Below, in pieces: positions 6,413-14,977 of a stretch of DNA of 53,196 nucleotides. Position 1 is the first letter of the stretch, and every line of letters starts with the position of its first letter. Source of the stretch: Armatimonadota bacterium (GTDB lineage: Bacteria > Armatimonadota > Fimbriimonadia > Fimbriimonadales > GBS-DC); the NCBI GenBank assembly GCA_013359125.1, contig JABWCR010000022.1, positions 1-53,196 on the forward strand, read 5' to 3'. The notes under the pieces were generated by a model. The model searched no databases, was not told where the DNA came from, and was given only the letters and a program-made list of their open reading frames with translations. A program made the translations under genes and the position numbers.

Positions 6413-9046
6413 ATGCGGCTTCCAAAACCTCGCGGACTCCTCCGAATCGAGAACCGAACATCAAGAGCCGTCTTCTGGATTGCGACCGGCGCTCTGGTGT
6501 TCTTGGTCGTTCTCGCGGCACTCTCAGGAATTCGGCCAGCCGCATGGGCGGCCTTTGGACTTTGGCTCTTCGCGAACGTTCTGCTCTCGTCTATCGGCAT
6601 CGTCTGGGGCGCGTTGCATCCCAGGTGCCTTATCTTGGTGGCGCCGACCGCATGGCGTTGGAGCTTCTGGACGGCGCTGGCCAACTGTCTGTGGGCGCCC
6701 GGAATGTTGGATCGAGCGCTAGCGGAGTCGTATCAAACGTCCATGTCTGCCGGGCTGAGCGCGCTCGTTTCCCTTTTTGCCTTTGTGTTTCTCCTGCCGC
6801 TTGGCATCTTTCTGACCTACACCGCCGCCAGTGTTGGCGCAATGGTCGTTGGAAACCACCCCGATCAACGGCAAGAGGCGGTACGGGCGGCCCATGCCGC
6901 ATGGTCATGGGCATGGCTGGGGATTCTGACATTGTTAGCGCTGGCCTATATGCCGGTAGCAGCGGCCTACAATGCGATCGCGGCCGCAATGATCATCGGC
7001 TCTCCGGTTTTGGCCGTCGCTACGAACGCAATGTTGCGGGCCAAAGGCCTGACCGCCGGAGACGTGCTCAGAGGTTGGAGCCGAAAGCTAAGCCAGAAAC
7101 TGACCGTCCAAAGGCGTTCCGGACGACGGTTGGACCTCCGCGGCGCCGCCCTGGGGCTCATCGCCGGCATGGCCTCCTTACTGATCGCCAGCGCCTATGC
7201 GCTCAACCCGCTGCAAGCTTGGGCATTGCTCTGGGCCGTGCAGTTCAGAAACGCCCCGCTCATTTCAGAGCGACCGAACAACACGCTCTATGCCTCGATC
7301 GACCCAAAGGCGGTCGAGTCGCAAGATCAGATCGTGTTAGTGGAATGGGACGACGAAAGCAGACGGCGCGCCGTGTCCGACAGTTCGATATCGAAACTAA
7401 TGGCCGAAGCGGTCGATAAACTTAAGGCCGCCAAGAGGGTGATTCTGTTTGCGCCGTTGGTCGATCCCAACGCTCAGACCAGCGAGCCGGTAGTCGTGCC
7501 GGGTCCCGAATCGATCAAGCGCGCCGAAAGGGACATGCCGCTGGTAGCCGATGCGATGAAGCGCGCCAAGAACGTGCTCTTGGGTCTGCCTGGAAAAGAC
7601 CTGCCGGCGACAGGGAGCCGCTACGTCGGCCCCTTGGATTCGGGATATTTAATCTTTGCGGCCTCGGCCATCGGCACGTCCGACTTGACCGCCTTCAAGT
7701 CGGGACGGCTTCCCGCTATCGAGGTCAATCCGCCCGTCGGGGCACGCTCGATAGCGCTGGTCGCCGCGGATCGTTCGTCCGTCGACGGACGAGAGATCTC
7801 TCGGGGACGCGCATTGATCGACTTTGCCAGCCCAAGGCCCGGCTCGGGGTTTCGGCGCATATCGCTTTCCACTGTGCTTTCGGGACACGATCTGGCGCTT
7901 CATGCTCGGGAGGCGGGCAGTTTCTCGCTCGCGTTGGGAGACGAATCGTCGATGGAAGCCAAACCGGGCATGGCGACCTGGGTAAAGCCCGAGGAGTTCT
8001 TTAAGGAGAAGATCGTCTTCCTAACTCCTATCTACACTCACTTGAGAGAGACGCCGATCGGCATGATGAGCGATGCCGAAACGCTGGCCCATGCGACCTC
8101 GACCGCTTTGGCCGACCGGTTCATCAGCACGCCCGCAGGCTGGCAAACGATCGCCATCGTGCTCCTTGCAGGAATGATCGTCGGGGTGCTGTGCCAGAAT
8201 CGCGACCCGTTGCTGGCCAGCTGGCGATCCTTGGCCGTGGTCTTCTTGGCGGCCACGCTCACTATCTTCATGTTCCTCTTCCAGCGAACATGGATCGACC
8301 CCGTCGCACCCGCCGTGGCTGCTCTTATCAGTTACTTTGCCGTTACGCAGTTCACGTTCGGCCTCAGGCGATCGGACTTGGAGCGCAATCGCGGATTGTT
8401 GCAGCGATTCGTCGCGCCGCAGGTTATCGACGAGCTTTTGGACGACCCCGAGAGCAACTTGGGACTGGGCGGCACGCGAAGGCAAATTTGTGTGCTCTTT
8501 GCCGACATTCGCAACTTTACGCCCTTTGCCGAGCAGGTTTCGCCAGAAGAGGTCGTTCGGATCACCAACCTGTACATGACCGCGCTGACCGACGCGCTGC
8601 ACCAGCACGGCGGCCTGTTAGACAAGTACACGGGCGATGGTTTGATGGCGCTGTTCCGAGTCGAGAACGACCCCAAAGTAACGGTGCAAAGCGCCGTGGC
8701 CGCAGCCTTGGCCATGCATAAGGCTGCTCTCGTATGCGCCGAACGGATGCGCGCAGAAAAACTGGAACCGTTGGAAATCGGCATCGGCCTGCATTATGGC
8801 GAGGCGGTCGTCGGGCTGATCGGCAACCCTAATCAGTTCAACTACACGGCGCTCGGACACACGGTCGTGGTCAGCCATCGATTGCAGACATTGGCACGGG
8901 GCGGCGACACAGTGCTCAGCGAGGAGACCTATCTGCTCATCAACGACCAGTTTTCTGCAGAAGCCGACGAACCGGTGCAGATTAAGGGTCTCTCGCAAAG
9001 CGTCAGGCCCTACCGAATATCGCAAAAACCAGCCTTGCTGCCTTAG
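6413..9046 (+). CDS. Membrane CHASE2-class III nucleotidyl cyclase, atypical catalytic motif
   Basis: The 877-residue protein has a helix-rich N-terminal half (to about residue 270), a CHASE2-like extracytoplasmic sensor segment (about 270-575), further membrane helices, and a class III cyclase domain from about 680. Both metal-binding aspartates are present (D698 in FADIRNFT, D742 in YTGDG), as is the purine-recognising lysine K738. The second catalytic motif, normally GDxVNxAAR, reads GHTVVVSHR (815-823): the specificity Asp is His816, the transition-state Asn is Val819, and Arg823 is kept. It may therefore be weak, altered or regulatory. The gene ends overlapping the D-aminoacylase gene by four bases. 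Confidence 0.88.
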   Translation: MRLPKPRGLLRIENRTSRAVFWIATGALVFLVVLAALSGIRPAAWAAFGLWLFANVLLSSIGIVWGALHPRCLILVAPTAWRWSFWTALANCLWAPGMLDRALAESYQTSMSAGLSALVSLFAFVFLLPLGIFLTYTAASVGAMVVGNHPDQRQEAVRAAHAAWSWAWLGILTLLALAYMPVAAAYNAIAAAMIIGSPVLAVATNAMLRAKGLTAGDVLRGWSRKLSQKLTVQRRSGRRLDLRGAALGLIAGMASLLIASAYALNPLQAWALLWAVQFRNAPLISERPNNTLYASIDPKAVESQDQIVLVEWDDESRRRAVSDSSISKLMAEAVDKLKAAKRVILFAPLVDPNAQTSEPVVVPGPESIKRAERDMPLVADAMKRAKNVLLGLPGKDLPATGSRYVGPLDSGYLIFAASAIGTSDLTAFKSGRLPAIEVNPPVGARSIALVAADRSSVDGREISRGRALIDFASPRPGSGFRRISLSTVLSGHDLALHAREAGSFSLALGDESSMEAKPGMATWVKPEEFFKEKIVFLTPIYTHLRETPIGMMSDAETLAHATSTALADRFISTPAGWQTIAIVLLAGMIVGVLCQNRDPLLASWRSLAVVFLAATLTIFMFLFQRTWIDPVAPAVAALISYFAVTQFTFGLRRSDLERNRGLLQRFVAPQVIDELLDDPESNLGLGGTRRQICVLFADIRNFTPFAEQVSPEEVVRITNLYMTALTDALHQHGGLLDKYTGDGLMALFRVENDPKVTVQSAVAAALAMHKAALVCAERMRAEKLEPLEIGIGLHYGEAVVGLIGNPNQFNYTALGHTVVVSHRLQTLARGGDTVLSEETYLLINDQFSAEADEPVQIKGLSQSVRPYRISQKPALLP

Positions 9047-10629
9047 CCGTTCTTTCGCAGTACGGCGCCCGGTCGCGCGCCCGTCAGCTCGCCGTCGCGC
9101 AAAACCCAGCGGCCGTTGACGATCAGTCCGGCGATTCCTTCTGACAGTTGATGCGGCTCGGTAAAGGTCGAGCGATCTTGTATCCGCTCGGCATCAAAGA
9201 TCGCCACGTCGGCCCGATTGCCTGTCCTTAGCAGCCCGCGATCCCGAAGGCCTAACCGCCGAGCGGGCATTCCGGTCATCTTATAGACGGCTTGTTCCAA
9301 GGTCAACAGGCGTTCTTCTCTGCAATAGGTTGACAAGACCCTGGGGAACGCGCCATAACAACGGGGGTGCGGGCGTTCTTTGCCCATCGATCCAAACGGA
9401 TCGTAGCCGACGGCGTCCGATCCCACCATGACGAGAGGATGCTTGAGCACAGTGCGAACGTCATCCTCGGAGATTGCGAAGTAGGCGACGCTCGCATGAC
9501 CGTGCTCTTCGACCAAAAAGTCGATCACGAACTCCTCGGGCGCCTTCCGCTCTGATCGAGCGACTTCGGCGACGGATTTGCCCTGCCATTCGCGATGCGT
9601 GCGGCAAGAACCGATGGAGGCCGCCTCATAGTCCAGGTCGGCCTGGCGCATCTCGCCGATGATTCTCGCCCGCGCGTCGGCATCGATCAGTCTCCGCATC
9701 GATTCCTCAGGCGTGCCGTCCCGCGCCCAAGCGGGCAACAGCGCGACCATCATCGATGTTTGAAAGGCCGTGTAAGGGTAGACATCGGCCATGATGTCCA
9801 TTCCGTTGGCACATTCCTCCTCGATCCTGGCCAATGTGCGATTCACCTTGCCCCAATTCTTTCGCCCCTCGGCCTTGTGATGAGACAGTTGCAGCGGAAC
9901 CTGGGCCCGCTTGCAGATTTCGATCGCCTCTTCGACGCACTCTTCCAGAAAGTCGCCCTCGCTCTTCAGGTGGCTGGTGTAGTAGCCGTTGCCTTCGGCG
10001 GCGATTTTGGTCAGTTCCACCAGTTCGTCCGTCTCGGCAAACGATCCGGGCGTGTACTCCAGACCGGTCGAGAAGCCCCACGCGCCCGCCTCCATGCAAT
10101 CCGCGACTTCTCGCTTCATGGCCAGCATCTCGCCCTCGTCCGGCGCTCTCTGAGCAAACTCCATCGCTTGCTTGCGCAACGTGCCATGAGCGCACAATGG
10201 CAAGTAGTTGATCGCAATGCCGGTCTCCTCGACTCGCTTCAGATGACCCGCCAAGCCCTTCCAATCGACCTCGACGCCGTGCGGCTTCAGCCATCGCTGC
10301 TCCATTGAAAAGACCGGCGAATCGTCCACCTGGCCGCCGCCAATGCCGCAATTGCCGACCACGACCGAACCGATCCCCTGATAAACCATGCTCACTTGGC
10401 ACGGATTGTGCAGGATCGATAGATCGCAATGGGTGTGCACATCGATAAAGGCTGGGCAAATTACAAGGCTCGCGGCGTCATACTCGACGCCCGCCGCCCA
10501 GTCGGACAAATTGCCCATAGCAACGATCTTGTCGTCCAAAATCGCCAGGTCGGCTTGGGTTCCCGGCGCCCCGCTGCCGTCGACCAAAAGGCCATGGCGA
10601 AGCAGAATGTCGCATCGGAGGGAACTCAT
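9043..10629 (-). CDS. N-acyl-D-amino-acid deacylase (D-aminoacylase)
   Basis: This amidohydrolase family removes acyl groups from N-acyl-D-amino acids, for example from peptidoglycan-derived or racemised peptides. The 528-residue product has the metal motif DVHTHCDLS, the metal-binding Cys in VVGNCGIG, the His in LSHHKAEGRKNWGK and the catalytic Asp in MVGSDAVG, in the family order. Length is normal. The ATG lies six bases after TAGAAT, so the transcript is probably leaderless. It faces away from the first PPC protein gene. Confidence 0.92.
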   Translation of the reverse strand: MSSLRCDILLRHGLLVDGSGAPGTQADLAILDDKIVAMGNLSDWAAGVEYDAASLVICPAFIDVHTHCDLSILHNPCQVSMVYQGIGSVVVGNCGIGGGQVDDSPVFSMEQRWLKPHGVEVDWKGLAGHLKRVEETGIAINYLPLCAHGTLRKQAMEFAQRAPDEGEMLAMKREVADCMEAGAWGFSTGLEYTPGSFAETDELVELTKIAAEGNGYYTSHLKSEGDFLEECVEEAIEICKRAQVPLQLSHHKAEGRKNWGKVNRTLARIEEECANGMDIMADVYPYTAFQTSMMVALLPAWARDGTPEESMRRLIDADARARIIGEMRQADLDYEAASIGSCRTHREWQGKSVAEVARSERKAPEEFVIDFLVEEHGHASVAYFAISEDDVRTVLKHPLVMVGSDAVGYDPFGSMGKERPHPRCYGAFPRVLSTYCREERLLTLEQAVYKMTGMPARRLGLRDRGLLRTGNRADVAIFDAERIQDRSTFTEPHQLSEGIAGLIVNGRWVLRDGELTGARPGAVLRKNG

Positions 10630-10635
10630 TCGGGA

Positions 10636-10641
10636 ATTCTA
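10636..10641 (-). promoter_or_regulatory. Leaderless -10 box (TAGAAT) of the D-aminoacylase
   Basis: Minus-strand TAGAAT ends exactly six bases before the ATG at 10627-10629, placing the expected transcription start on the A of ATG. No Shine-Dalgarno is present. Confidence 0.55.
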
Positions 10642-10649
10642 CCCGTCGG

Positions 10650-10655
10650 TATAAT
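10650..10655 (+). promoter_or_regulatory. -10 box of the first PPC/dockerin-like gene
   Basis: TATAAT lies 29 bases before the ATG, with AAAGGAGG in the leader at about 10666-10673. It is only eight bases from the oppositely oriented TAGAAT box of the D-aminoacylase, so both promoters cannot be occupied at once. Confidence 0.5.
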
Positions 10656-10684
10656 GTTGATTTGGAAAGGAGGACGTTCGCCCA

Positions 10685-12055
10685 ATGGGCTTTAGCAAAC
10701 TCTATTTGACGCTGGCAGCCTTAGCAACTATCAGCCTCTGCGGCCATGCGGTATTGACCGAAGAGGAGCCGAACGACGGCCCCGCTCAGGCGCAGACGAT
10801 CGCCCGAGGAGCGACGGGCTGGTCGGACTTTGGCAACTTTCAGTTGGGCCCCCAGGACAACGACCTCGACTGGTTCAAGGTTCAGTTGGAAGCCGGGGAA
10901 CAGATCGTGCTGCAGACGGACGGTTTGTCCTGCGGCGATACCGACACGGTAGTGGCCGTCATCAACCCGGACGGCACGCAGGTAGTGGCCTTTAACGACG
11001 ACGGCGGACCCGGATTTGGCTCGCGCATCGAGCATATCGTTACACAATCTGGACTTTACTACATTGCGGTCGTCGGCTTTCACGACGTGGTCGGACAGGC
11101 CAGCGTCGACTACTATCTGGCCGATCATCCCGAAAACGGATGTTATCGATTTGACATTCTGATTCAAGAAGCGCCGCCGCTGCCCATCGCCATCGAGCTT
11201 CGGGACGGCAATTCGCTCTTCTTCATCGGCCCTAACTTCATATCCGGCAGCAGCATCCGCACGGGCGGGTCGGGCGGCTTGGGCGATCACAAGTCGGGCG
11301 CGCTAGACCACATGTTCCAACATTGGTATTGGTATCGGGCTACCGGCATGAGCCGAGAGTTTGCGATTTCGAACTTTGTGAGCGCCGATGTGGTCTCTCC
11401 GAGAGAAACCAGCGTCTTCTATCGCGAGCCAGAGGGCATCGACTTTGACACCAACTGGCAAATCCGAGAGATGGGCCAAGACCCGGACGGCAACTTCAGA
11501 AACTACGTCCAGATTACGATTCGGGCTATGAACCGAACTGCGCTCCCCACGACTCTCGATCTTTTCTCCTACTCAGATTACGACCTGGACATCACCTCGA
11601 ACGACGATTCGGCCCAGTCGCCCAGGCCCAACCACATTCAGATCGTCGATATTGCCATTGTGAACAAGATTTCCAACAGCCAGCCCTTCGCTTGGCAGAT
11701 CGGTCAATGGCCCGCCATCAGGAACTCTTTGGCCGACGGATTTGTTACGAATCTAACAAACGGCGTCTCTCCATTCGGCCCAGGCGACTTTTCGGGCGCG
11801 ATGCAGCAGCGGATGGCTTTGCAGCCTGGCGCGACCGAGACGACCGTCATTTATCTATGTTTGAACATGGGGCTGCCCGGCGATACGAACGGGGATGCTT
11901 GCGTGGACGATGTTGACTTGGCGCAAGTCTTAAGTTTGTTCGGCCTGTCGGATCAAGATGCAGGGTACGATTTGGAGGCCGACTTCAACCGAGACGGCAT
12001 CATTGACGACACGGACTTAGCGATTGTGTTAGACTTCTTCGGCGTCGGATGTTAA
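10685..12055 (+). CDS. Secreted PPC-domain protein with dockerin-like C terminus, paralog 1
   Basis: The 456-residue product has a signal peptide (residues 1-22), a bacterial pre-peptidase C-terminal (PPC) beta domain (about 23-160; EEEPNDGPAQAQ, DWFKVQLEAGEQI), a middle domain I do not recognise (about 185-390; LDHMFQHWYWYR, LDLFSYSDYDLD, SPFGPGDFSGA), and a dockerin-like module (about 398-456) with two calcium-loop repeats (DTNGDACVDDVD and DFNRDGIIDDTD). It ends in GVGC. No protease or glycosidase active site is visible. It is the first of three tandem paralogs and has a strong ribosome-binding site. Confidence 0.85.
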   Translation: MGFSKLYLTLAALATISLCGHAVLTEEEPNDGPAQAQTIARGATGWSDFGNFQLGPQDNDLDWFKVQLEAGEQIVLQTDGLSCGDTDTVVAVINPDGTQVVAFNDDGGPGFGSRIEHIVTQSGLYYIAVVGFHDVVGQASVDYYLADHPENGCYRFDILIQEAPPLPIAIELRDGNSLFFIGPNFISGSSIRTGGSGGLGDHKSGALDHMFQHWYWYRATGMSREFAISNFVSADVVSPRETSVFYREPEGIDFDTNWQIREMGQDPDGNFRNYVQITIRAMNRTALPTTLDLFSYSDYDLDITSNDDSAQSPRPNHIQIVDIAIVNKISNSQPFAWQIGQWPAIRNSLADGFVTNLTNGVSPFGPGDFSGAMQQRMALQPGATETTVIYLCLNMGLPGDTNGDACVDDVDLAQVLSLFGLSDQDAGYDLEADFNRDGIIDDTDLAIVLDFFGVGC

Positions 12056-12073
12056 TATAAGGAGAACCTTGCG

Positions 12074-13426
12074 GTGATAAAAAGCGGACTGTTGGCCCTT
12101 CTCTTCTCTCTTGTCGCTCTCCCTAGCTTGGCCATTTTGACCGAGCAAGAACCAAACAACAACCCTTCGGAAGCTCAGACGATCACCCCAGTCGGCTCGT
12201 TCTACACCGATTTCGGCGATTTTGCGCTCGATCCGATGGGCGACAGAGACTGGTTCAAGGTGCCGCTTTTGGCAGGGCAGCAGATCACGATCGTTACGGA
12301 CGGTCTCTCCTGCGGAGATACCGACACGGTCGTTTCGATCATCAATCCGGCTGGCGACCGCGTCTTGGCGCTCAACGACGACGGCGGTCCTGGCCTGGGT
12401 TCGCAGACAGTGTTCGCCGCCACCTCTCCGGGAGAGTACTACGTTGCGATCACGGGATTTCACGGCGTTGCCGATCAGGATACGGTCGAGTACTACACCA
12501 GCGACCACTTTGAGGAAGGCTGCTATATCTTTACGATCACGGTCGAGCCGGCGCCGCTCTCCATCAACTTGACCGACGGAGAAACCGGTTTTCGCATGGG
12601 GGTTAACTCAATCTCGCTGCCGAGCAATCGGACAGGCACGGGCGCCGGGTCGGGCGACTACAACAACGGCCTAGACCATTTGTTCCAGCATTGGTATTGG
12701 TATCGCCCGCAGGGAGCAACCCGCGAGTTTGCGCTGACAGCGCTTAGCGGCGGCACGCTGGTGGCGCCCAACGAAGTCGTCCTCACGTACACTGAGCCTG
12801 AGGGGATCACCTTCGATGGCCGTTGGTACTTGAAACAGATGGGCATCGACCCGGTTACGACGCTGCCCAGAAGCTATGTGGAGATCTGGATGCAAGCGAC
12901 CAACACGACCGGTTCGCCCATGTCGCTCGATCTTTTCACCTATACGGACATGGACATGGACAACACGCCCAGCGACGATACGGCCGAATTGGCATCCCCT
13001 ACCTGGATGAGAATCGGCGGCTTCACACGGGCCGGCTTCCATACCAACGCGCCGCCCAATCGATGGCAGATCGGTGCCTATCCGACCATTCGAGGCAATT
13101 TGACCAATACAACGGTCGAGAACCTGACCAACTCGGGCTCGCCTTTTGGCCCGGGAGACTTCACGGGCGCCTTCCAGAACACATGGACCTTAGACCCCGG
13201 AGCGTCGGCAATGGTCGGTTTTGTTCTGGCGCTGAACATGGGGCTTCCGGGCGATGCGAACTTGGACGGTTGCGTAGACGACACCGATCTCGCACTTGTT
13301 TTGGCGCTCTTTGGTCTCTCAACCGACGATGACGACTACGACCCCAACGCAGACTTTAATCTGGATGGCGTTATAGACGATTCCGACTTAGCGATTGTAT
13401 TGGGATTCTTCGGATACGGCTGCTAA
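12074..13426 (+). CDS. Secreted PPC-domain protein with dockerin-like C terminus, paralog 2
   Basis: Same architecture as its neighbours: signal peptide, PPC domain (TEQEPNNNPSEAQ, DWFKVPLLAGQQI), the unknown middle domain (LDHLFQHWYWYRPQ, SPFGPGDFTGAF) and two dockerin-like loops (DANLDGCVDDTD, DFNLDGVIDDSD), ending GYGC. It has 450 residues. The start is a GTG with AAGGAG nine bases upstream, 18 bases after paralog 1, so the two are probably one transcript. Function is unknown; the calcium loops suggest Ca2+-stabilised folding or docking outside the cell. Confidence 0.85.
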   Translation: MIKSGLLALLFSLVALPSLAILTEQEPNNNPSEAQTITPVGSFYTDFGDFALDPMGDRDWFKVPLLAGQQITIVTDGLSCGDTDTVVSIINPAGDRVLALNDDGGPGLGSQTVFAATSPGEYYVAITGFHGVADQDTVEYYTSDHFEEGCYIFTITVEPAPLSINLTDGETGFRMGVNSISLPSNRTGTGAGSGDYNNGLDHLFQHWYWYRPQGATREFALTALSGGTLVAPNEVVLTYTEPEGITFDGRWYLKQMGIDPVTTLPRSYVEIWMQATNTTGSPMSLDLFTYTDMDMDNTPSDDTAELASPTWMRIGGFTRAGFHTNAPPNRWQIGAYPTIRGNLTNTTVENLTNSGSPFGPGDFTGAFQNTWTLDPGASAMVGFVLALNMGLPGDANLDGCVDDTDLALVLALFGLSTDDDDYDPNADFNLDGVIDDSDLAIVLGFFGYGC

Positions 13427-13455
13427 CTTTGCGCTCGGAAGGGTGAAAACCGGGG

Positions 13456-13516
13456 TATACTATTTGTCAACGCGCTGACAAGAGTCCGTCTGCCCTTGCG
13501 CCTAACTTGAGCGCAA
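13456..13516 (+). promoter_or_regulatory. Promoter and structured leader of paralog 3
   Basis: TATACT at 13456-13461 is followed directly by the inverted repeat TTGTCA-N6-TGACAA (13464-13481), which would overlap the transcription start and could be an operator. A second hairpin (TTGCGC 13496-13501, GCGCAA 13511-13516) lies in the leader, ahead of AAAGGAGGT at 13536-13544. I see no good -35 box. Confidence 0.35.
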
Positions 13517-13555
13517 TTGGCAGTCGGCACAGCCGAAAGGAGGTAGTTTCTACTG

Positions 13556-14920
13556 ATGAAAAGATTTAACCGAATTTTGCCGCTTATAGCGGCAAGCCTC
13601 GTCATGAACGGCGCCTTCGCCGTTTTGACCGAGCAAGAGCCCAACGACGATTCTAGTCAAGCACAGGTGATCACCCCGGCCGGTTTCCCATGGACCGATT
13701 CGGGCACTTTCGCCTTTGACTTTGCCGGCGACAACGACTGGTTTAAGATCCCCTTGCAAGCCGGACAGAACATCCGCGTAACGACCAACGTAACGGGCTG
13801 CGGTACCGATACCGTCGTGGCGATCATTAACCCCGCCGCCGACACGGTGCTGGCCTTCAACGACGACTTTAGCGGGCTCAGCTCGCAGGTCTCCTACAAC
13901 GTTACGGCCGATGGCGACTACTACATCGCTGTTACCGGCTACCATGGCGGCGGTCAAAACGTCGTCTCCTACTACACGGGCGTCCACACTAACGCTGGCT
14001 GCTACGGCTTCCAGATCGAACTGCGATCTGCGCCGCCGCAGATGAACCTGCTCGACGGCGCAACCCGTTGGCAGATGAGCGAAGCGGCGATCAGCTCCGC
14101 AGCTAACCGCACCGGCGCAGGCGGTGGTCTGGGCACCTACGACGACGGCCAGGACCATCTCTTCCAGTACTGGCACTGGTATCGAACCAGCGCTTCGACT
14201 CGCGAGCACGCCATGAGCACACTGACAGGCGGAAACAACCCTGCTCAGAACGAAGCTAACCTGACCTACACCGAGCCAGACGGCGTTACGTTTGACACCA
14301 ACTGGGTCTTGCACGAGATGGGCATCGATTCCTTCTCGTTCGCTCCGCGCTCGTACATGATGGTAACCGTAACCGCGACCAACACGACGGTCGATCCAAT
14401 GACGCTGGATCTGTTCAGCTATCTGGACTACGACATGAACGCATCGGTTGGCGGCGACAGCGCCGAGTTGGTTACACCGACTTGGACGCGCATTACCGAC
14501 ATTTCGTTCGGCGGCCACCACGCCAGCAGCCCTCCCAGCCATTGGCAGATCGGCGCCTTTGCAACGGTTCGCAACGTGCTGACCGACGCCTTCGTTTCGA
14601 ACCTGAGCGACTCCGGTTCGCCGTTCGGCCCGGGCGACTACACCGGCGCTTATCAGCACACGATGGGCTTGGGCGGCGGTCTTCTGGGCGCTGGCGCAAG
14701 CGCAAGCGTGTCCTACATCGTCTCGATGAACATGGGTGTGCCCGGCGATGTCGACGCCAATGGTTGCGTGGACGACACCGACTTGGCGACCGTGCTCAGT
14801 CTGTTCGGCCTGACCTCGTTTGACTTCGGCTACGATGAGAACGCCGACTTCAACCGCGACGGCATCATCGACGATACCGACCTGGCCATCGCTCTGCAGT
14901 TCTTCGGATTCGGCTGCTAA
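13556..14920 (+). CDS. Secreted PPC-domain protein with dockerin-like C terminus, paralog 3
   Basis: The 454-residue product repeats the family plan: signal peptide, PPC domain (TEQEPNDDSSQAQ, DWFKIPLQAGQNI), unknown middle domain (QDHLFQYWHWYR, SPFGPGDYTGAY) and two dockerin-like loops (DVDANGCVDDTD, DFNRDGIIDDTD), ending GFGC. Unlike paralogs 1 and 2, codon use is strongly biased: most leucines are CTG and aspartate, tyrosine and asparagine codons mostly end in C. It also has its own leader, an extended AAAGGAGGT site and a strong terminator. These features fit a highly expressed extracellular protein. Its function is unknown. Confidence 0.87.
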   Translation: MKRFNRILPLIAASLVMNGAFAVLTEQEPNDDSSQAQVITPAGFPWTDSGTFAFDFAGDNDWFKIPLQAGQNIRVTTNVTGCGTDTVVAIINPAADTVLAFNDDFSGLSSQVSYNVTADGDYYIAVTGYHGGGQNVVSYYTGVHTNAGCYGFQIELRSAPPQMNLLDGATRWQMSEAAISSAANRTGAGGGLGTYDDGQDHLFQYWHWYRTSASTREHAMSTLTGGNNPAQNEANLTYTEPDGVTFDTNWVLHEMGIDSFSFAPRSYMMVTVTATNTTVDPMTLDLFSYLDYDMNASVGGDSAELVTPTWTRITDISFGGHHASSPPSHWQIGAFATVRNVLTDAFVSNLSDSGSPFGPGDYTGAYQHTMGLGGGLLGAGASASVSYIVSMNMGVPGDVDANGCVDDTDLATVLSLFGLTSFDFGYDENADFNRDGIIDDTDLAIALQFFGFGC

Positions 14921-14946
14921 TAGTCGATCCTTACAGGAAGTAAGCA

Positions 14947-14976
14947 TAGGGCGGACCGTACGGTCCGCCCTATTTT
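14947..14976 (+). terminator. Rho-independent terminator, perfect palindrome
   Basis: A perfect 26-base palindrome (14947-14972, TAGGGCGGACCG and its complement) is followed by TTTTC. It ends the three-paralog cluster. It may also act on the leftward transcript of the TIM-barrel gene, because the stem is symmetric and an AGAAAATA stretch gives Ts on the other strand only weakly. Confidence 0.8.
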
Positions 14977-14977
14977 C

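Noticed and set aside
13550-14947. A 465-codon open frame antisense to the third PPC paralog
   Set aside because: It mirrors a strongly biased GC-rich gene, has no signal peptide, no family motif and no ribosome-binding site. The plus-strand frame has clear domain structure and paralogs.
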